Shown: positions 45,121-54,925 of the stretch, in pieces
Numbering within the stretch: position 1 is the first letter of the stretch
Layout of the letters: every line of letters begins with the position of its first letter
Source: Chloroflexota bacterium
GTDB lineage: Bacteria > Chloroflexota > Anaerolineae > UBA4142
Length of the DNA: 64,000 nt
Reading direction: 5' to 3'
NCBI GenBank assembly: GCA_016215025.1
Contig: JACRMI010000028.1
Span: 1-64,000, forward strand
Position numbers and translations under genes: made by a program
Notes under the pieces: model-generated
What the model was told of the DNA's origin: nothing
Seen by the model: the letters and a program-made list of their open reading frames with translations, nothing else
Databases searched by the model: none

Positions 45121-45224
45121 TTGATGACACCCGGTCTTTATATGTGCTCGTCTATCATTTCGACAAAGGTCTCCAATAGCGAAAGGGCAAAGCAGTGGCG
45201 ATTTTCCCGAAGCACTTCTAGGGC
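45121..45224 (-). pseudogene. Remnant of an HD-GYP gene end
   Basis: This 104-bp stretch aligns without gaps to 2961-3064 and agrees at 89 of 104 positions. It encodes the same C terminus (VLRENRHCFALSLLETFVEM versus VLQENRHCFDPSLLETFVDM). Similarity stops abruptly at 45224 where the ISL3 fragment starts, so a paralogue of the phosphodiesterase gene was cut here. Confidence 0.8.
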
Positions 45225-46029
45225 ATGCTGGGACTGGACGAATTTGCCCTGAAAAAGAGGCATCGCGATTTTGTCGTGATTGTCACGGCGCGGCTGCCGA
45301 ACGACCGCCTTGCGATTTTGGCCGTGTTGTCCGACCGCGACAAAGTGACGGTCAAAGCGTTCTTGCAAAGTATTCCTCCGGCTTTGGCGGCGATGCTCCA
45401 TACCGCGTGCGTGGATATGTACGAGAGTTACATCCAAGCAGTGCGCGAAGCCTTGCCCTGGGTCCAAATCGTTATTGACCGATTTCACGTCGCTCAGAAG
45501 TATCGCGCAGCGGCGGACAACGTGCGCAGACAGGAACTCAAACGTCTCAAACACGAACTGCCCAAGCCGGAATACCAGCAACTCAAAGGGAGTATGTGGC
45601 CGCCGACTTGACCCCCGAAGAACAAGCCTGCTTGGCGCGACTCTTCACCTATTCGCCCGAGTTGGAAGCCGCCCATCTCTTGCGGGACGAGTTGACGGCG
45701 ATCTTTGAACACGTGCCTAGCCCGCCCCAAGCTCAAGAGCGGATTCGCGCGTGGCAAGAGCGGGTGCGACACAGCGGCTTGAGTTGCTTCGATGATTTTC
45801 TGAACACGCTGGATCACGGGTGGAACGAATCCTCAACTACTTTGTCCGGCGGAACTCCAGCGGCTTTCTCGAAGGATTGAACAATAAACTCAAGGTCCTG
45901 AAGCGGCGTTGCTATGGTCAATTCAATGTGGGGCATCTGTTCCAGCGCATTTTTCTGGATTTGGAGGGCTATCGTTTGTTCGCTCGACGCACCACTATAT
46001 GTGCCGTCTATCACAGCTATGCCCAATGA
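45225..46029 (+). pseudogene. Broken ISL3-family transposase
   Basis: The DDE region of an ISL3 transposase is spread over three frames: 45225-45611 (LGLDEFALKK; DMYESYIQAVREALP; IDRFHVAQKYR), then about 45596-45820 (PEEQACLARLF; AHLLRDELTAIFE), then 45835-46029 (FLEGLNNKLKVLKRRCYG; FQRIFLDLEGY). The N-terminal zinc finger and helix-turn-helix half is missing and at least two frameshifts are needed. Non-functional. Confidence 0.85.
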
Positions 46030-46210
46030 ACCAGAATCGTTACGCGTGTTTCGCGATTTTCGGAAGGTGTGGGAAGAGGGTGATCTCTATCAGCGCAAGC
46101 ATTTGTTGGGGCTTGTAGTCGAAAAAGTGTGGGTGAAGGGATACGAAATTTCGGCAATCACTTTGCGACCATCGTATCATCTTGTGGTTACGGGATTGAA
46201 GAAAGCAGTT
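46022..46210 (+). pseudogene. Possible tail of a serine recombinase
   Basis: About 60 residues (FRDFRKVWEEGDLYQRKHLL, then LVVEKVWVKGYEISAITLRP) resemble the extreme C terminus of large serine recombinases, where a helix with RxLLxLLVEKV precedes a final strand. No catalytic domain is present. The sequence is short, so the call is tentative. Confidence 0.4.
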
Positions 46211-46309
46211 GAGGACAGTGGCATCTCGGCTGAAGGGACTCAGGACGGTAATGATAATGAAAAAGAAAAAACCATCCAGAAAGATAGCACAATTTCCAGA
46301 TGGATAAAC

Positions 46310-46362
46310 GGGAGCGACGGGCATCCAGCCCTTATAACCCTCTGGAAACTACTTGTCGCTCC
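46310..46362. repeat. Dispersed repeat copy 2 with closing stem
   Basis: GGAGCGAC (46311-46318) pairs with GTCGCTCC (46355-46362), and GGGC/GCCC forms an inner stem. The core GGGAGCGACGGGC is shared with the copies at 4200 and 58241. The shape recalls an acceptor stem plus T-arm of a tRNA, but at 52 nt it is too short to be one. Confidence 0.5.
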
Positions 46363-46452
46363 AGCAACATTAATCGCCAATCCATTTCAAGGCTGTGTAG
46401 AAGATTAGAGCATGTCCCTGAAATGATGGCAAATCGAATTTCGACTTATCAA

Positions 46453-46492
46453 AAACGCACGCGCGTGATCAAGAATCGCACGCGCGCGTTTA
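46453..46492 (-). terminator. GC-rich hairpin with U-tract
   Basis: On the minus strand AACGCGCGCGTGCG and CACGCGCGTGCGTT form a bulged stem followed by TTTTTGAT. It lies directly after the stop of the small helix-turn-helix gene, acting as its terminator. Confidence 0.55.
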
Positions 46493-46498
46493 TTTGCC

Positions 46499-46681
46499 TC
46501 ATCCGCGCGTTTTTTCAACACGCTCGTCGTATGTGCCTCGATCATTACCGACCCGTTTCAACAAACCGCGCTCGGACATACCCTTGAGCAAGCGGAAGGC
46601 CTGTGATTCGGATAGGTGACATAGTTCAGCCGCTTCGGCACGAGTGATTTTGCCATGTGCCTGAACGAACTGGTTCACCAT
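46499..46681 (-). CDS. Small winged-helix protein or gene fragment
   Basis: A 60-residue peptide: VNQFVQAHGKITRAEAAELCHL, then SESQAFRLLKGMSERGLLKRVG. This matches the winged helix that ends many AlbA-type/divergent-AAA and RecG-like proteins. It may be the tail of such a gene destroyed by nearby rearrangement, or a stand-alone repressor. A terminator-like hairpin directly downstream argues that a real gene ended here. No good ribosome binding site precedes the ATG. Confidence 0.45.
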   Translation of the reverse strand: MVNQFVQAHGKITRAEAAELCHLSESQAFRLLKGMSERGLLKRVGNDRGTYDERVEKTRG

Positions 46682-46968
46682 CGCTTCAACCTACATCGGA
46701 TCACATCTGCGCACGAACGTACGCTGACGAGAGACCTCATGCGCGATAAACCGCCAGCGAGAAACGACCGAGGTCAGCTTGGTGATAGATGCGTCGTTTT
46801 TTTCTCTCCCCACGCTTCAAGCAATGCGAGTTCTACCATATCTTCCATGCTGACACGTACCTTTGCTGTAAGTTTCTGCGTTGATTCGAGATGATGGCGC
46901 TATTCGTGCGCTCTGCCCATCTTGGAGTATAATTGACCTCGCTGATTCTCGAAACGAAAGGAGCGCTT

Positions 46969-48900
46969 ATGCCTCGCTCATCCGCACACGGTTTGTCTCA
47001 ACTGCCGCGCTTGTCTGAGACCTGGTTCATTGCGACAGCACAACTGCGGACCTGGATCGCTCCGCATGAGGAAGCGCCGTATCGTCCCTATCTCATTCTA
47101 ATCGTGAGTGCGGAGCAAGGTTCTATGCGCGGTTCGAATATCGTCCCGAAGCCGCCAACGCCGCGCCAAATGTGGGATACGCTCACGCAAGCGATGCAAC
47201 ACCCCGCACCCAAAAGCGGCAAGCGCGGTGTGCCGCAGAGAATCGTCATAGCGGACCCCTCGCTCGCCGAAGGCGTCATGCCTTTCTTTGGGGATGCCAA
47301 ACTCGAAATGGACGTTTACGAACAACCCTTGCCCGATGAGGTCAATGAGATTATTCGCGATCTCGAAAATCATCTGCGCGGCGACAAGCCCGAACATCCT
47401 GGGTTGCTCTCCGTATCTGGCGTCACGCCCGAACTCTTGCGCGGTTTCTATTCTGCGGCAGCAGAATATTATCGCGCCGCGCCCTGGGTGCATCTGAACA
47501 ATTACCAGGTAATCGCGCTCCGTCATCCCATGGAGAAAGAATATCGTTACGCGATGAGCATGGGACAGGCGGGCGTCGAGTATGGGCTAGCGAGCTATTT
47601 GCGCTGGTCCGACGTCGTGCGCCAGTTCACCGAAGACGAAAATCCCATGACGATGTTGCCTGCGGGTGGCTTGCACTCGCTTTTTTTCGATGACATCACC
47701 AAACCGCCCTTTGACGAACTCGAGGCGATTCAACAATACGGTTTTGAGATCGCGTCGCCCCAGGCATACCCGATTCCGTACATCGTTGCAAGTCCCGAAA
47801 AAATTCGGCGACCCTCGCGCCAAGACCTGTTGTGGTACGAAGCCGCGCTGCGCGCAATTCCGATTCTTGTGCGCGATTACTTAAAGCCCAATGGACGCGG
47901 CGATTACGAACCATTCGAAACGACGCTCGATGTGCCGACGCACGCAGGAACGATTGCGGTCGCGGTCAAATATCCTGCGGGCGAAATCCCGCTCGCCGCG
48001 CAACCTGCGCAGCGACTTGATTGGTCGGAAAAAGATGACGATGAATTGCCCGCGTTCGACCGCCGCGCCATGGAAGGTCCGATGCAGGAACTCGCGCGGC
48101 AGCTCGGAGCAGAGGAAGAATGGGGCGATCCCAACTTGCAACGTGCTCAAGAATTGATGTATCGCGCGTTCGAGACGACGAATCCCGCAAAGCGGATCGC
48201 GCTCGCGCACGACGCGCTGGCGATTTCGCCAAATTGCGCGGATGCGTACGTGTTGCTGGCGGAAGAAGAAGCCGATACGGTTCAGCGTGCGATGGAATAC
48301 TATCAGCAAGGCGTCGCCGCGGGCGAGCGCGCCTTAGGCAAAGAATTCTTTGAGGAGAACGCGGGACACTTTTGGGGCATTCTCGAAACGCGTCCGTACA
48401 TGCGCGCGCGCCAGGGACTTGCGGACACATTGTGGCGCTTGAAGCGCAAAGAGGAAGCGCGCGATCATTTCCGCGAGATGCTACGTCTGAATCCAAATGA
48501 TAACCAGGGCATCCGCGATCTGCTCCTGGCTTTGTTGTTGGAAATGGAACGCGACGACGAGGCGCGAGGACTGCTCAAGCAATATCCCGATGACTGGACG
48601 GCGACGTGGTTGTACACGCGGGCGCTTTTGGAGTTTCGGCAAAGCGGCGCGTCCCCCTCCACGAGCAAGTCACTCGCCGATGCGCTCGAAGAAAATCCGT
48701 ATGTGCCTGCGTACTTGACGGGACGCAAACGCATTCCAAATCGTTTGCCGTCACTCGTCGGCTGGGGCGAGGAAAGCGAAGCGATTGCATACGTGTCGGA
48801 TCATCTCAATCATTGGCGACGCACACCCGGCGCGATTGAGTGGTTGAACGAAGCGAAACCGCCGAAACCCAAAGCGCGCAAACGCAAACACTCACGATAG
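46969..48900 (+). CDS. TPR protein with ST7-like C terminus
   Basis: A 643-residue soluble protein. The N-terminal ~390 residues are a conserved but unnamed region (PRLSETWFIATAQLRTWIAP; GFYSAAAEYYRAAPW). TPR helices run from ~395 to ~560 (AHDALAISPNCADAYVLLAEE; GLADTLWRLKRKEEARDHFREM). The final part (SLADALEENPYVPAYLTGRKRIP; YVSDHLNHWRRTPGAIEWL) resembles the ST7 domain. AAAGGAGC precedes the ATG at 46969, and TATAAT at 46928-46933 is a possible -10. A second TPR gene follows 13 bp later, so they form an operon. Likely a scaffold; partner unknown. Confidence 0.75.
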   Translation: MPRSSAHGLSQLPRLSETWFIATAQLRTWIAPHEEAPYRPYLILIVSAEQGSMRGSNIVPKPPTPRQMWDTLTQAMQHPAPKSGKRGVPQRIVIADPSLAEGVMPFFGDAKLEMDVYEQPLPDEVNEIIRDLENHLRGDKPEHPGLLSVSGVTPELLRGFYSAAAEYYRAAPWVHLNNYQVIALRHPMEKEYRYAMSMGQAGVEYGLASYLRWSDVVRQFTEDENPMTMLPAGGLHSLFFDDITKPPFDELEAIQQYGFEIASPQAYPIPYIVASPEKIRRPSRQDLLWYEAALRAIPILVRDYLKPNGRGDYEPFETTLDVPTHAGTIAVAVKYPAGEIPLAAQPAQRLDWSEKDDDELPAFDRRAMEGPMQELARQLGAEEEWGDPNLQRAQELMYRAFETTNPAKRIALAHDALAISPNCADAYVLLAEEEADTVQRAMEYYQQGVAAGERALGKEFFEENAGHFWGILETRPYMRARQGLADTLWRLKRKEEARDHFREMLRLNPNDNQGIRDLLLALLLEMERDDEARGLLKQYPDDWTATWLYTRALLEFRQSGASPSTSKSLADALEENPYVPAYLTGRKRIPNRLPSLVGWGEESEAIAYVSDHLNHWRRTPGAIEWLNEAKPPKPKARKRKHSR

Positions 48901-48913
48901 AAGGATACTCATC

Positions 48914-51148
48914 ATGTCCAAACCCAAATCGAGACCTTCAGGAAAAAACTATCGCTCTGAAGAGTATGTGATGTTCATTCTCAACGCAGAGATCGCCATT
49001 CAAGAAGCCACTTTGATCGCGCCCTCTATCCGCGACGGCGATGTGACGAACGCGCTGAATCGTTTGTTGCGATGGTTGGAAACGAACTCTGAGTTGCCAC
49101 ACATTCCCGTCGGCGAAGTGAAGGACAATGTGTTGACGATTGACGCGGACAAGGTGAATCTCAACGATCTCATCGCCGCGCGAATCGTCAACAATTGGCA
49201 TATTGCGATGGACGAGCACGGCGAACGGAGTAACACCGAGCTAGCGGGTTGTTTGCGCGTGATCCTCGATTCGATCCATACCTGGACGCGTGGTCCGAAA
49301 TCGCGCGGCTATCTTGCTTATGCCGCCGAGTTCTTGAAAAAAGGCGGCGTCGAAACGAAACTCGTCGCGTCCGACGAACACGGCAAACCCATGCCCAATG
49401 CCCCGGTGGAAATGCCTGAATCATCGCCGACACTCGACGATCTTTCACTCGAAGATTTGACAGCGCGTTGGCTCGCACGACCCGACGACGAAGATGTGTT
49501 CAACGCGTTTCTGCATCGCGCGCTGAAATATCTCGTCACCGCGCGCGGCGAGGAATTGATCGCGCATCTGACGCCACTTGTCTCGCAAGCAAAAAACGAT
49601 ACGCAGCGCGCACGAGTGTTGTGGGTGCTCGGACGCGCCCATTTGAAACTCGAACATGGACTCGCCGCGGTAGAGCCACTCCGCCGCGCGGTCAATCTGG
49701 ATGCGCGTTTCATCGAGGCATGGATCGCGCTCGCCGAGGCATATCAAACAATTGGCAGCCATCGCGCCGCCGCGCTGGCGTGGGAGCAAGCGCGCACACT
49801 CGACCGCAAACGCATCGAAATCTATCCGCCGCTCGCGGAAACGTATCGCGCGCTCGGCGATATGACATCCGAAATCGCAACCTGGGAACGATTCGTTGCG
49901 GCGGCAGGGCGCAGTCTTTTCGCTCACTATCAACTCGCACAGGCATACCGCCGCGCGAAACGCGATGCCGATGCCGCGCGTGAATTGGCGCGTTTGCACA
50001 AGATGGAACCCGCCGCGCGCGGCGCATCGCCCGCGGATTGGGCGGTGTGGCTGCGCATGCAAATCGAAGCGGGACGCACTCAGCAAACCGCTTCTACTTT
50101 GGAACGCGCGCATCGCCGTGAACCAGAAACGAATTGGTTCATTCCATTGCTCCTCCTTATCGTTGCCGAAGTGCGCGGTGATGCGAATGCCGTCCAGGTC
50201 GCACTGGACGAAATCATGAGCCAGAACCAACCCTGGGACGCGCCGCGGCGCGAGATCGAAAAAATTTTGCGCGACATTTTGCCGCCGACGAGTCGCATCC
50301 TGCAACCTTTGCGCGCCGATGTGCCCGTTGAACCAACATTAGAATTATCGCCGCGCAGGTCCAAGCAGACTGACGAGCCGACGCTCGATCGTTTGGAAGA
50401 AATCACGCAAGAGGGTTTTGCTTTCATTCAACGCAAAGATTTCGCCGCCGCCGAGCGTTCTTTTCGTCGCGTTCTCGCCGTGGCGGAGGGAGACGCGGCG
50501 GTGTACGGGTTGGGCATCGTCTGCGCGATGACGAATCGCACGGAGGAGGCATTTCATCTCTTTAATCTCGCGGTCGAGATTTATGGGGAAGATGCGGACT
50601 ATTGGTGTAACCTGGGAATGGCGGCGGAGCATACGTGGCGAGTGAGTCGCGCGCTACAAGCTTTTGAACGATGTTTGGAGCTGGGACTGAAAGAACGCGA
50701 TCTGAAGCGCGAAGTCGAAGAACACATCCGCCTCTTGCGGCAAGGCGTTGCCGACTTGCAAAAAGAATGGGGCAAGCCATTGTCGCGCGAGGAGATGATT
50801 CGGCACGAAGACTTGTTCGCACGCGGCGTACAAGCGATGGAACAGGGCAAGACCACACGCGCAATCGAATTGTTCCGCGAAGCCGTGACCGTCAACGAGC
50901 GACACCATCAGAGTTGGGGCAACCTGGGTGCGTGTCTCTTGCAGATCGGTGAACTGGACGAAGGGGAACAGGCGTTGCGCCAGGCGCTCGCCGTCAAGCC
51001 CGATTATGAATTCGCGCAATTCAATCTCAAGGCACTTGCCGAGGTCAGAGCCAGCGGGACTCTATCCAAACTTCCAATGCTCATTTCTAACAAACCGATC
51101 TTGAAGCAACCTGGGTTGCGCTTTCGCGATCAGAACAAATCGAATTGA
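48914..51148 (+). CDS. Large TPR-repeat protein
   Basis: A 744-residue soluble protein. The first ~130 residues (SEEYVMFILNAEIAIQEATL; NNWHIAMDEHGERSNTELAG) are a distinct helical domain. TPR-like pairs fill most of the rest (ARVLWVLGRAHLKLEHGLAAVE; RAVNLDARFIEAWIALAEAY; GRSLFAHYQLAQAYRRAKRD) with a last TPR block at ~630-720 (GVQAMEQGKTTRAIELFREA). No enzyme motif. It is co-oriented with the preceding TPR gene, 13 bp apart, and its stop is only two bases from the stop of the convergent UPF0158 gene. Confidence 0.75.
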   Translation: MSKPKSRPSGKNYRSEEYVMFILNAEIAIQEATLIAPSIRDGDVTNALNRLLRWLETNSELPHIPVGEVKDNVLTIDADKVNLNDLIAARIVNNWHIAMDEHGERSNTELAGCLRVILDSIHTWTRGPKSRGYLAYAAEFLKKGGVETKLVASDEHGKPMPNAPVEMPESSPTLDDLSLEDLTARWLARPDDEDVFNAFLHRALKYLVTARGEELIAHLTPLVSQAKNDTQRARVLWVLGRAHLKLEHGLAAVEPLRRAVNLDARFIEAWIALAEAYQTIGSHRAAALAWEQARTLDRKRIEIYPPLAETYRALGDMTSEIATWERFVAAAGRSLFAHYQLAQAYRRAKRDADAARELARLHKMEPAARGASPADWAVWLRMQIEAGRTQQTASTLERAHRREPETNWFIPLLLLIVAEVRGDANAVQVALDEIMSQNQPWDAPRREIEKILRDILPPTSRILQPLRADVPVEPTLELSPRRSKQTDEPTLDRLEEITQEGFAFIQRKDFAAAERSFRRVLAVAEGDAAVYGLGIVCAMTNRTEEAFHLFNLAVEIYGEDADYWCNLGMAAEHTWRVSRALQAFERCLELGLKERDLKREVEEHIRLLRQGVADLQKEWGKPLSREEMIRHEDLFARGVQAMEQGKTTRAIELFREAVTVNERHHQSWGNLGACLLQIGELDEGEQALRQALAVKPDYEFAQFNLKALAEVRASGTLSKLPMLISNKPILKQPGLRFRDQNKSN

Positions 51149-51150
51149 CT

Positions 51151-52188
51151 TTACAATTCCTTCAATGGCAAGATCAGCCCCTGTTCGACATCCGCTGGGA
51201 TTGGAACGTGCGCGATGATTTGGGGCCACAGCACGATCGGCGGCGCGGCGATCAATTCCTTCGCGAGGCGAATTGTTTCGAGGTCATCGTGCAAGTAGTG
51301 ACGCCTGCCGCAGTGCAGCGCATCGCACCTCATTCGAATGCCTGGAGCACATTGCTTCCATGGACAAGTGCGACCCAGATAGTTATCCTGGGGGTCTGCC
51401 AAAAAGACCTCGCCACCCCGATTGAACCCTTGAGCATGTCCTTGCAATTTCCGTCCCAGTGTCGCCAGGGGCGCAAGATCAGCATCGTCAGTCACTGTAA
51501 CAAGCAGGTCGGCATCCTTCGGTTCTGGCTCATCGGTGGTCAATGAACCAATGAGTGCAATGCGCGTCACGCCAGGAACTCGGCGAGCTGCGCGCACGAA
51601 AGTGAGCACCTCGGCGATGAGACGTGTGCGAGCAGGCGGAGTTGGCGTAGAGGATGGTGGTGGAGATAGTGGCTCAATGATCGGCTCGATACCTTCTCCC
51701 GCCAACCAATCGAGCACGCGCTGGCGCACTTGGGCATCCTTGAACTCGAACCAGCGTTCGCGCTCGTGCCAGTTCTCGTCTAGCACATCCTTGAAATGCC
51801 GAAACGCGCCGCGACCGCTGATCGCGCGCCTGAGGTAATCTCGCAAACGCTGATCCTGCACGGTCGCGATGAAATCCTCCATGTCGCGATAGCCCGCGTG
51901 CGGGTCAAGCGATTCGACGCGGATATAGCGCGTGCCATAACCTGTTTCCACCTGATCGGCGAGGAGTAGGTCTTCCTTTTCCCAGTCCTGCATCTCCCGC
52001 TGCTGGATTGCCTCTGCCGTATTTGCGTCTTCAGGTAATTCGGCATAAAGGTCTTCCAATTCGCGGTTTGTGTCGTCGGTGATCAAGACGACCTTGCCTG
52101 TTTCGAGATCCAGGAAATAGCGACGCTCTGGGAATGCGTTGTCGAATGCCGTCTCCAACTCTCCCAGGTCTACTTTGAGTTTGCGCAT
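51151..52188 (-). CDS. UPF0158 domain fused to a nucleotidyltransferase domain
   Basis: A 345-residue fusion. Residues 1-~170 are UPF0158 (RRYFLDLETGKVVLITDD; RYIRVESLDPHAGYRDMEDF; RGAFRHFKDVLDE). A Pro/Ser linker (SPPPSSTPTPPA) leads to a nucleotidyltransferase-fold domain with GS at 214-215 and D225/D227 in DADLLV. The GS-x9-DxD pattern is that of minimal nucleotidyltransferases, some of which are MNT-type antitoxins or tRNA/antibiotic modifiers. AAAGGAGAAA precedes ATG 52188; the open frame continues upstream to 52776 but in the antisense of the next gene. Substrate unknown. Confidence 0.78.
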   Translation of the reverse strand: MRKLKVDLGELETAFDNAFPERRYFLDLETGKVVLITDDTNRELEDLYAELPEDANTAEAIQQREMQDWEKEDLLLADQVETGYGTRYIRVESLDPHAGYRDMEDFIATVQDQRLRDYLRRAISGRGAFRHFKDVLDENWHERERWFEFKDAQVRQRVLDWLAGEGIEPIIEPLSPPPSSTPTPPARTRLIAEVLTFVRAARRVPGVTRIALIGSLTTDEPEPKDADLLVTVTDDADLAPLATLGRKLQGHAQGFNRGGEVFLADPQDNYLGRTCPWKQCAPGIRMRCDALHCGRRHYLHDDLETIRLAKELIAAPPIVLWPQIIAHVPIPADVEQGLILPLKEL

Positions 52189-52219
52189 CGGTGTTTCTCC
52201 TTTGCTGAACTCGACTACC

Positions 52220-54817
52220 TCATCTACCGTGACAATGCTTGTATTTCTTGCCGCTTCCGCAAGGGCACGGATCGTTGCGCCCAACTTTGGAAGTTGCCCG
52301 CGGCGCACGTGGAGATGGAACGAGTGTGCCTGGCTCCGACGCAGTACTCCACGATGGCATGATGTGGTCATGGGGTTTGGATTCTCCCAGGTGGCGTTCT
52401 TCTTCGGCGCGATAGATTGGATCGCGCGCAATCCGATCCAGGTGCGCCAATGCTGCGCGCGCGTTCTGCACGAATTCGGCGCGCATCTTCGCGGAACCGC
52501 GTCCTTGTGCGGCAAGCGCGAGCACACGCTCGAACAACGGGCGACTCTCTGCCCAATGCCCCAATCGCTCTTCAATCGTCGCCAGGTTGTAGACGGCTTC
52601 GAGGTCATCAGGTGCAAGTGCAACGGCTTGCGCGTATTCTTCGCGCGCTTCTTCAAAGCGTTCCATAAAGCGCAAGACGTTGCCGAGGCGAACGCGGCGC
52701 GAGACATCCTGGGGCGCGGCTTCTGCCTCTTGCTGCAACACCTCCAGCGCGCGACGCGGCGGCATTTGTCTGCCATCGGTCAACCCGAAACGATAGAATT
52801 TCAAGCGCGGAGTGCCCTGCTGGGTATCAATTGTTTCTTTGGATGCCAAGTGCATCTTCATCTGCTCGGCGAGTAAGGCGATGTTTGCTTCGCCCGTCAA
52901 GGCGTATTCGTCCACCGCCCCGCACTTTTTGCACACAACGCGTTTCTGAAACCAGAATTCGTCACCACTGGACTTGTCTCTACGAGACCTTTGGTCTTTG
53001 GATTGATCCAGGGCGTTGAGATCGTAGTAGACCGTGCCGACATCGTAAGTGTATTCGCGCCGACAGCGTGTGCAACGCAACTTGAGCAACATGCCTTCGG
53101 ACGATTCGGCTTCGCGCTGCAAAATCTCGTCCCATCCGCCTGCGCTTTCCATCAACTGCATACGCTCGGCGGTGCGAGCTTGTTGCTGTTCGTACGACGC
53201 GCGCAGTTCGGGCAGTTCAGGAATTTGCACGTCGTTGAGTTCGCACAACAATAAAAGCGTTTCGTCCAGCACCACTTCTCCCGACACGCGCTCTGCACGC
53301 AGCGGCTCAATTGCCGACGCACATCCCAGGTCGCGCAACGCATTGAACGTCAGTTCATCATGCGCGATGAGCAGTGACTCTAGATGATCGAGAATGAGTT
53401 GCGCCGAACCTGCGTACGGGATGTCGCCCAATGCGCCCAAGAGATAAATCTGTTGCCTGGAATTCTGTCCAGGCATCACCGCCGCGATTGCATCCAGACT
53501 TGTCTCGCCGAGCGCAACCAAAATATCGCGTCCTGCTTCCAAGATCATATCAATCGCGTCGTGTGCGAGCCATTCGACCGCAATCGGCGCGAGCATAGCA
53601 GCATCTTGGGGTGTGGCACGCGCAATCTTCGCAAGCGTTGTCGCCGCGCGCTCTCCGCCCCAGGTGAAATGCTCGGGCTGCACCATGGCGGCGAGACGCG
53701 GGATCGCCGCTGCGCCCAGCGCGGCAATTTCATCGCCGAGATCATCGGGCACGAACGGATCGTCCGCGAGCCAGAGTTTCCAGAGTGCCACGACGCGATC
53801 TGACACCGATTGTATTTCGGTGTGATAATCGCGCGAGCCACCTGCGAGCGTCGCAGTCACAATCAAAAACGTTTCCAGCTCTCGTGCGCCCGCGTCATCC
53901 AGCTTTGTAAGCTGGTCGCGAGACACCTGCACTTGCGTGCGGTGCAAGTGTTGCGCAAAAGCATCAAGGGCGGCGAGCCACCGCATACTCTGTCGGGCAA
54001 ACTTCGACGATGCTGTTTCGAGTCCCCGTCGTCCCACCGCCTCACGCGCGACTTGCGCGTAAATTGCCGCACGCTCTGCTAGCCCGCGTGGTTTACTCCA
54101 ATCGCGCGCCAGTTGAGCGCGTGCCTCTTCGCTGAATATCTCTTCCATCGGCAGATGATACTCTTCGCGCAACTCCGTGCACACCGCGTCCAAGTCACGT
54201 TTGACAGCATCCGATAGGTTTTCGCAAATCCAATCGATCTGAAGCGTGTGGCGCAGGTCTTTCAGCAATCGGTTGTATTGCGGAGGCGCTTGCAAATACT
54301 TAGCCACAATGAGCGCGATCACAGTGTCATCGTCGAGCGTGAGCAGTGCGCCCGCTACCGCAGATACTGCCATTTCATTCTCTGGTGCGTTGGTCCACTC
54401 TTTCAGGAGTATCGCGCGAACTCGATCGCCGCCGAACTGTGCAAGCGCAATCACGTTACCCAGGTACTCGGAAAAATCTTGCGGCTGTTGAAGGCGTTCC
54501 AATAACATGGGCAGTGAGGGCGCATAGCGCAGGCGACCAAGCGCCATCATCAGATTGCCCGCTGTGTTGCCATGATAACGCGGCAGCACGTCAAGCAGCG
54601 CCGGTCCGGTGTGTGCATCGCCAGTTTCGCGCACATGCACGGCGCTGAGACTGACGATCTTTTCGTCTGGGTCATTGAGCAATCGGAGCAGGATGCGCGA
54701 AGCATCCGGCCCCAAAGGCAGATGTTCCACGCGGTCGCGCACCCAATCCCGCACGAGATCCGAGGGATGCGTGGTCAAATGTTCCAGGTCTTGCAAACGC
54801 CATAATGGTTCACTCAT
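52220..54817 (-). CDS. HEAT/TPR scaffold protein with zinc ribbon and SEC-C tail
   Basis: An 865-residue protein. HEAT-like repeats cover ~1-150 and ~350-500 ([40 protein letters not shown]-type units). A zinc-ribbon pair lies at ~570-640 ([10 protein letters not shown] and [11 protein letters not shown]). TPR helices are at ~690-790 ([20 protein letters not shown]). The extreme C terminus is a SEC-C motif ([19 protein letters not shown]), a zinc-binding tail that contacts SecB or ribosomal proteins in other families. GAGGA precedes the ATG at 54817; an upstream start at 54865 is less likely. It lies 31 bp before the UPF0158-nucleotidyltransferase gene. Confidence 0.82.
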   Translation of the reverse strand: MSEPLWRLQDLEHLTTHPSDLVRDWVRDRVEHLPLGPDASRILLRLLNDPDEKIVSLSAVHVRETGDAHTGPALLDVLPRYHGNTAGNLMMALGRLRYAPSLPMLLERLQQPQDFSEYLGNVIALAQFGGDRVRAILLKEWTNAPENEMAVSAVAGALLTLDDDTVIALIVAKYLQAPPQYNRLLKDLRHTLQIDWICENLSDAVKRDLDAVCTELREEYHLPMEEIFSEEARAQLARDWSKPRGLAERAAIYAQVAREAVGRRGLETASSKFARQSMRWLAALDAFAQHLHRTQVQVSRDQLTKLDDAGARELETFLIVTATLAGGSRDYHTEIQSVSDRVVALWKLWLADDPFVPDDLGDEIAALGAAAIPRLAAMVQPEHFTWGGERAATTLAKIARATPQDAAMLAPIAVEWLAHDAIDMILEAGRDILVALGETSLDAIAAVMPGQNSRQQIYLLGALGDIPYAGSAQLILDHLESLLIAHDELTFNALRDLGCASAIEPLRAERVSGEVVLDETLLLLCELNDVQIPELPELRASYEQQQARTAERMQLMESAGGWDEILQREAESSEGMLLKLRCTRCRREYTYDVGTVYYDLNALDQSKDQRSRRDKSSGDEFWFQKRVVCKKCGAVDEYALTGEANIALLAEQMKMHLASKETIDTQQGTPRLKFYRFGLTDGRQMPPRRALEVLQQEAEAAPQDVSRRVRLGNVLRFMERFEEAREEYAQAVALAPDDLEAVYNLATIEERLGHWAESRPLFERVLALAAQGRGSAKMRAEFVQNARAALAHLDRIARDPIYRAEEERHLGESKPHDHIMPSWSTASEPGTLVPSPRAPRATSKVGRNDPCPCGSGKKYKHCHGR

Positions 54818-54925
54818 TCTTTTCCTCGAATACGCCTTCTTGGTTTTCTTCAGCCAATTCACCATGGCAGAATAGTTCTTGCTCTTGATTTGCCATCACC
54901 AAGGTGACCTCGGTCAGCCGTTTGC

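Noticed and set aside
46311-46362. tRNA-like acceptor stem and T-arm
   Set aside because: Only 52 nt long, with no D-arm or anticodon arm; treated as a copy of a dispersed repeat.
52189-52776. Upstream extension of the UPF0158 frame
   Set aside because: It overlaps the coding region of the SEC-C gene on the same strand in another frame and a good ribosome binding site marks 52188.
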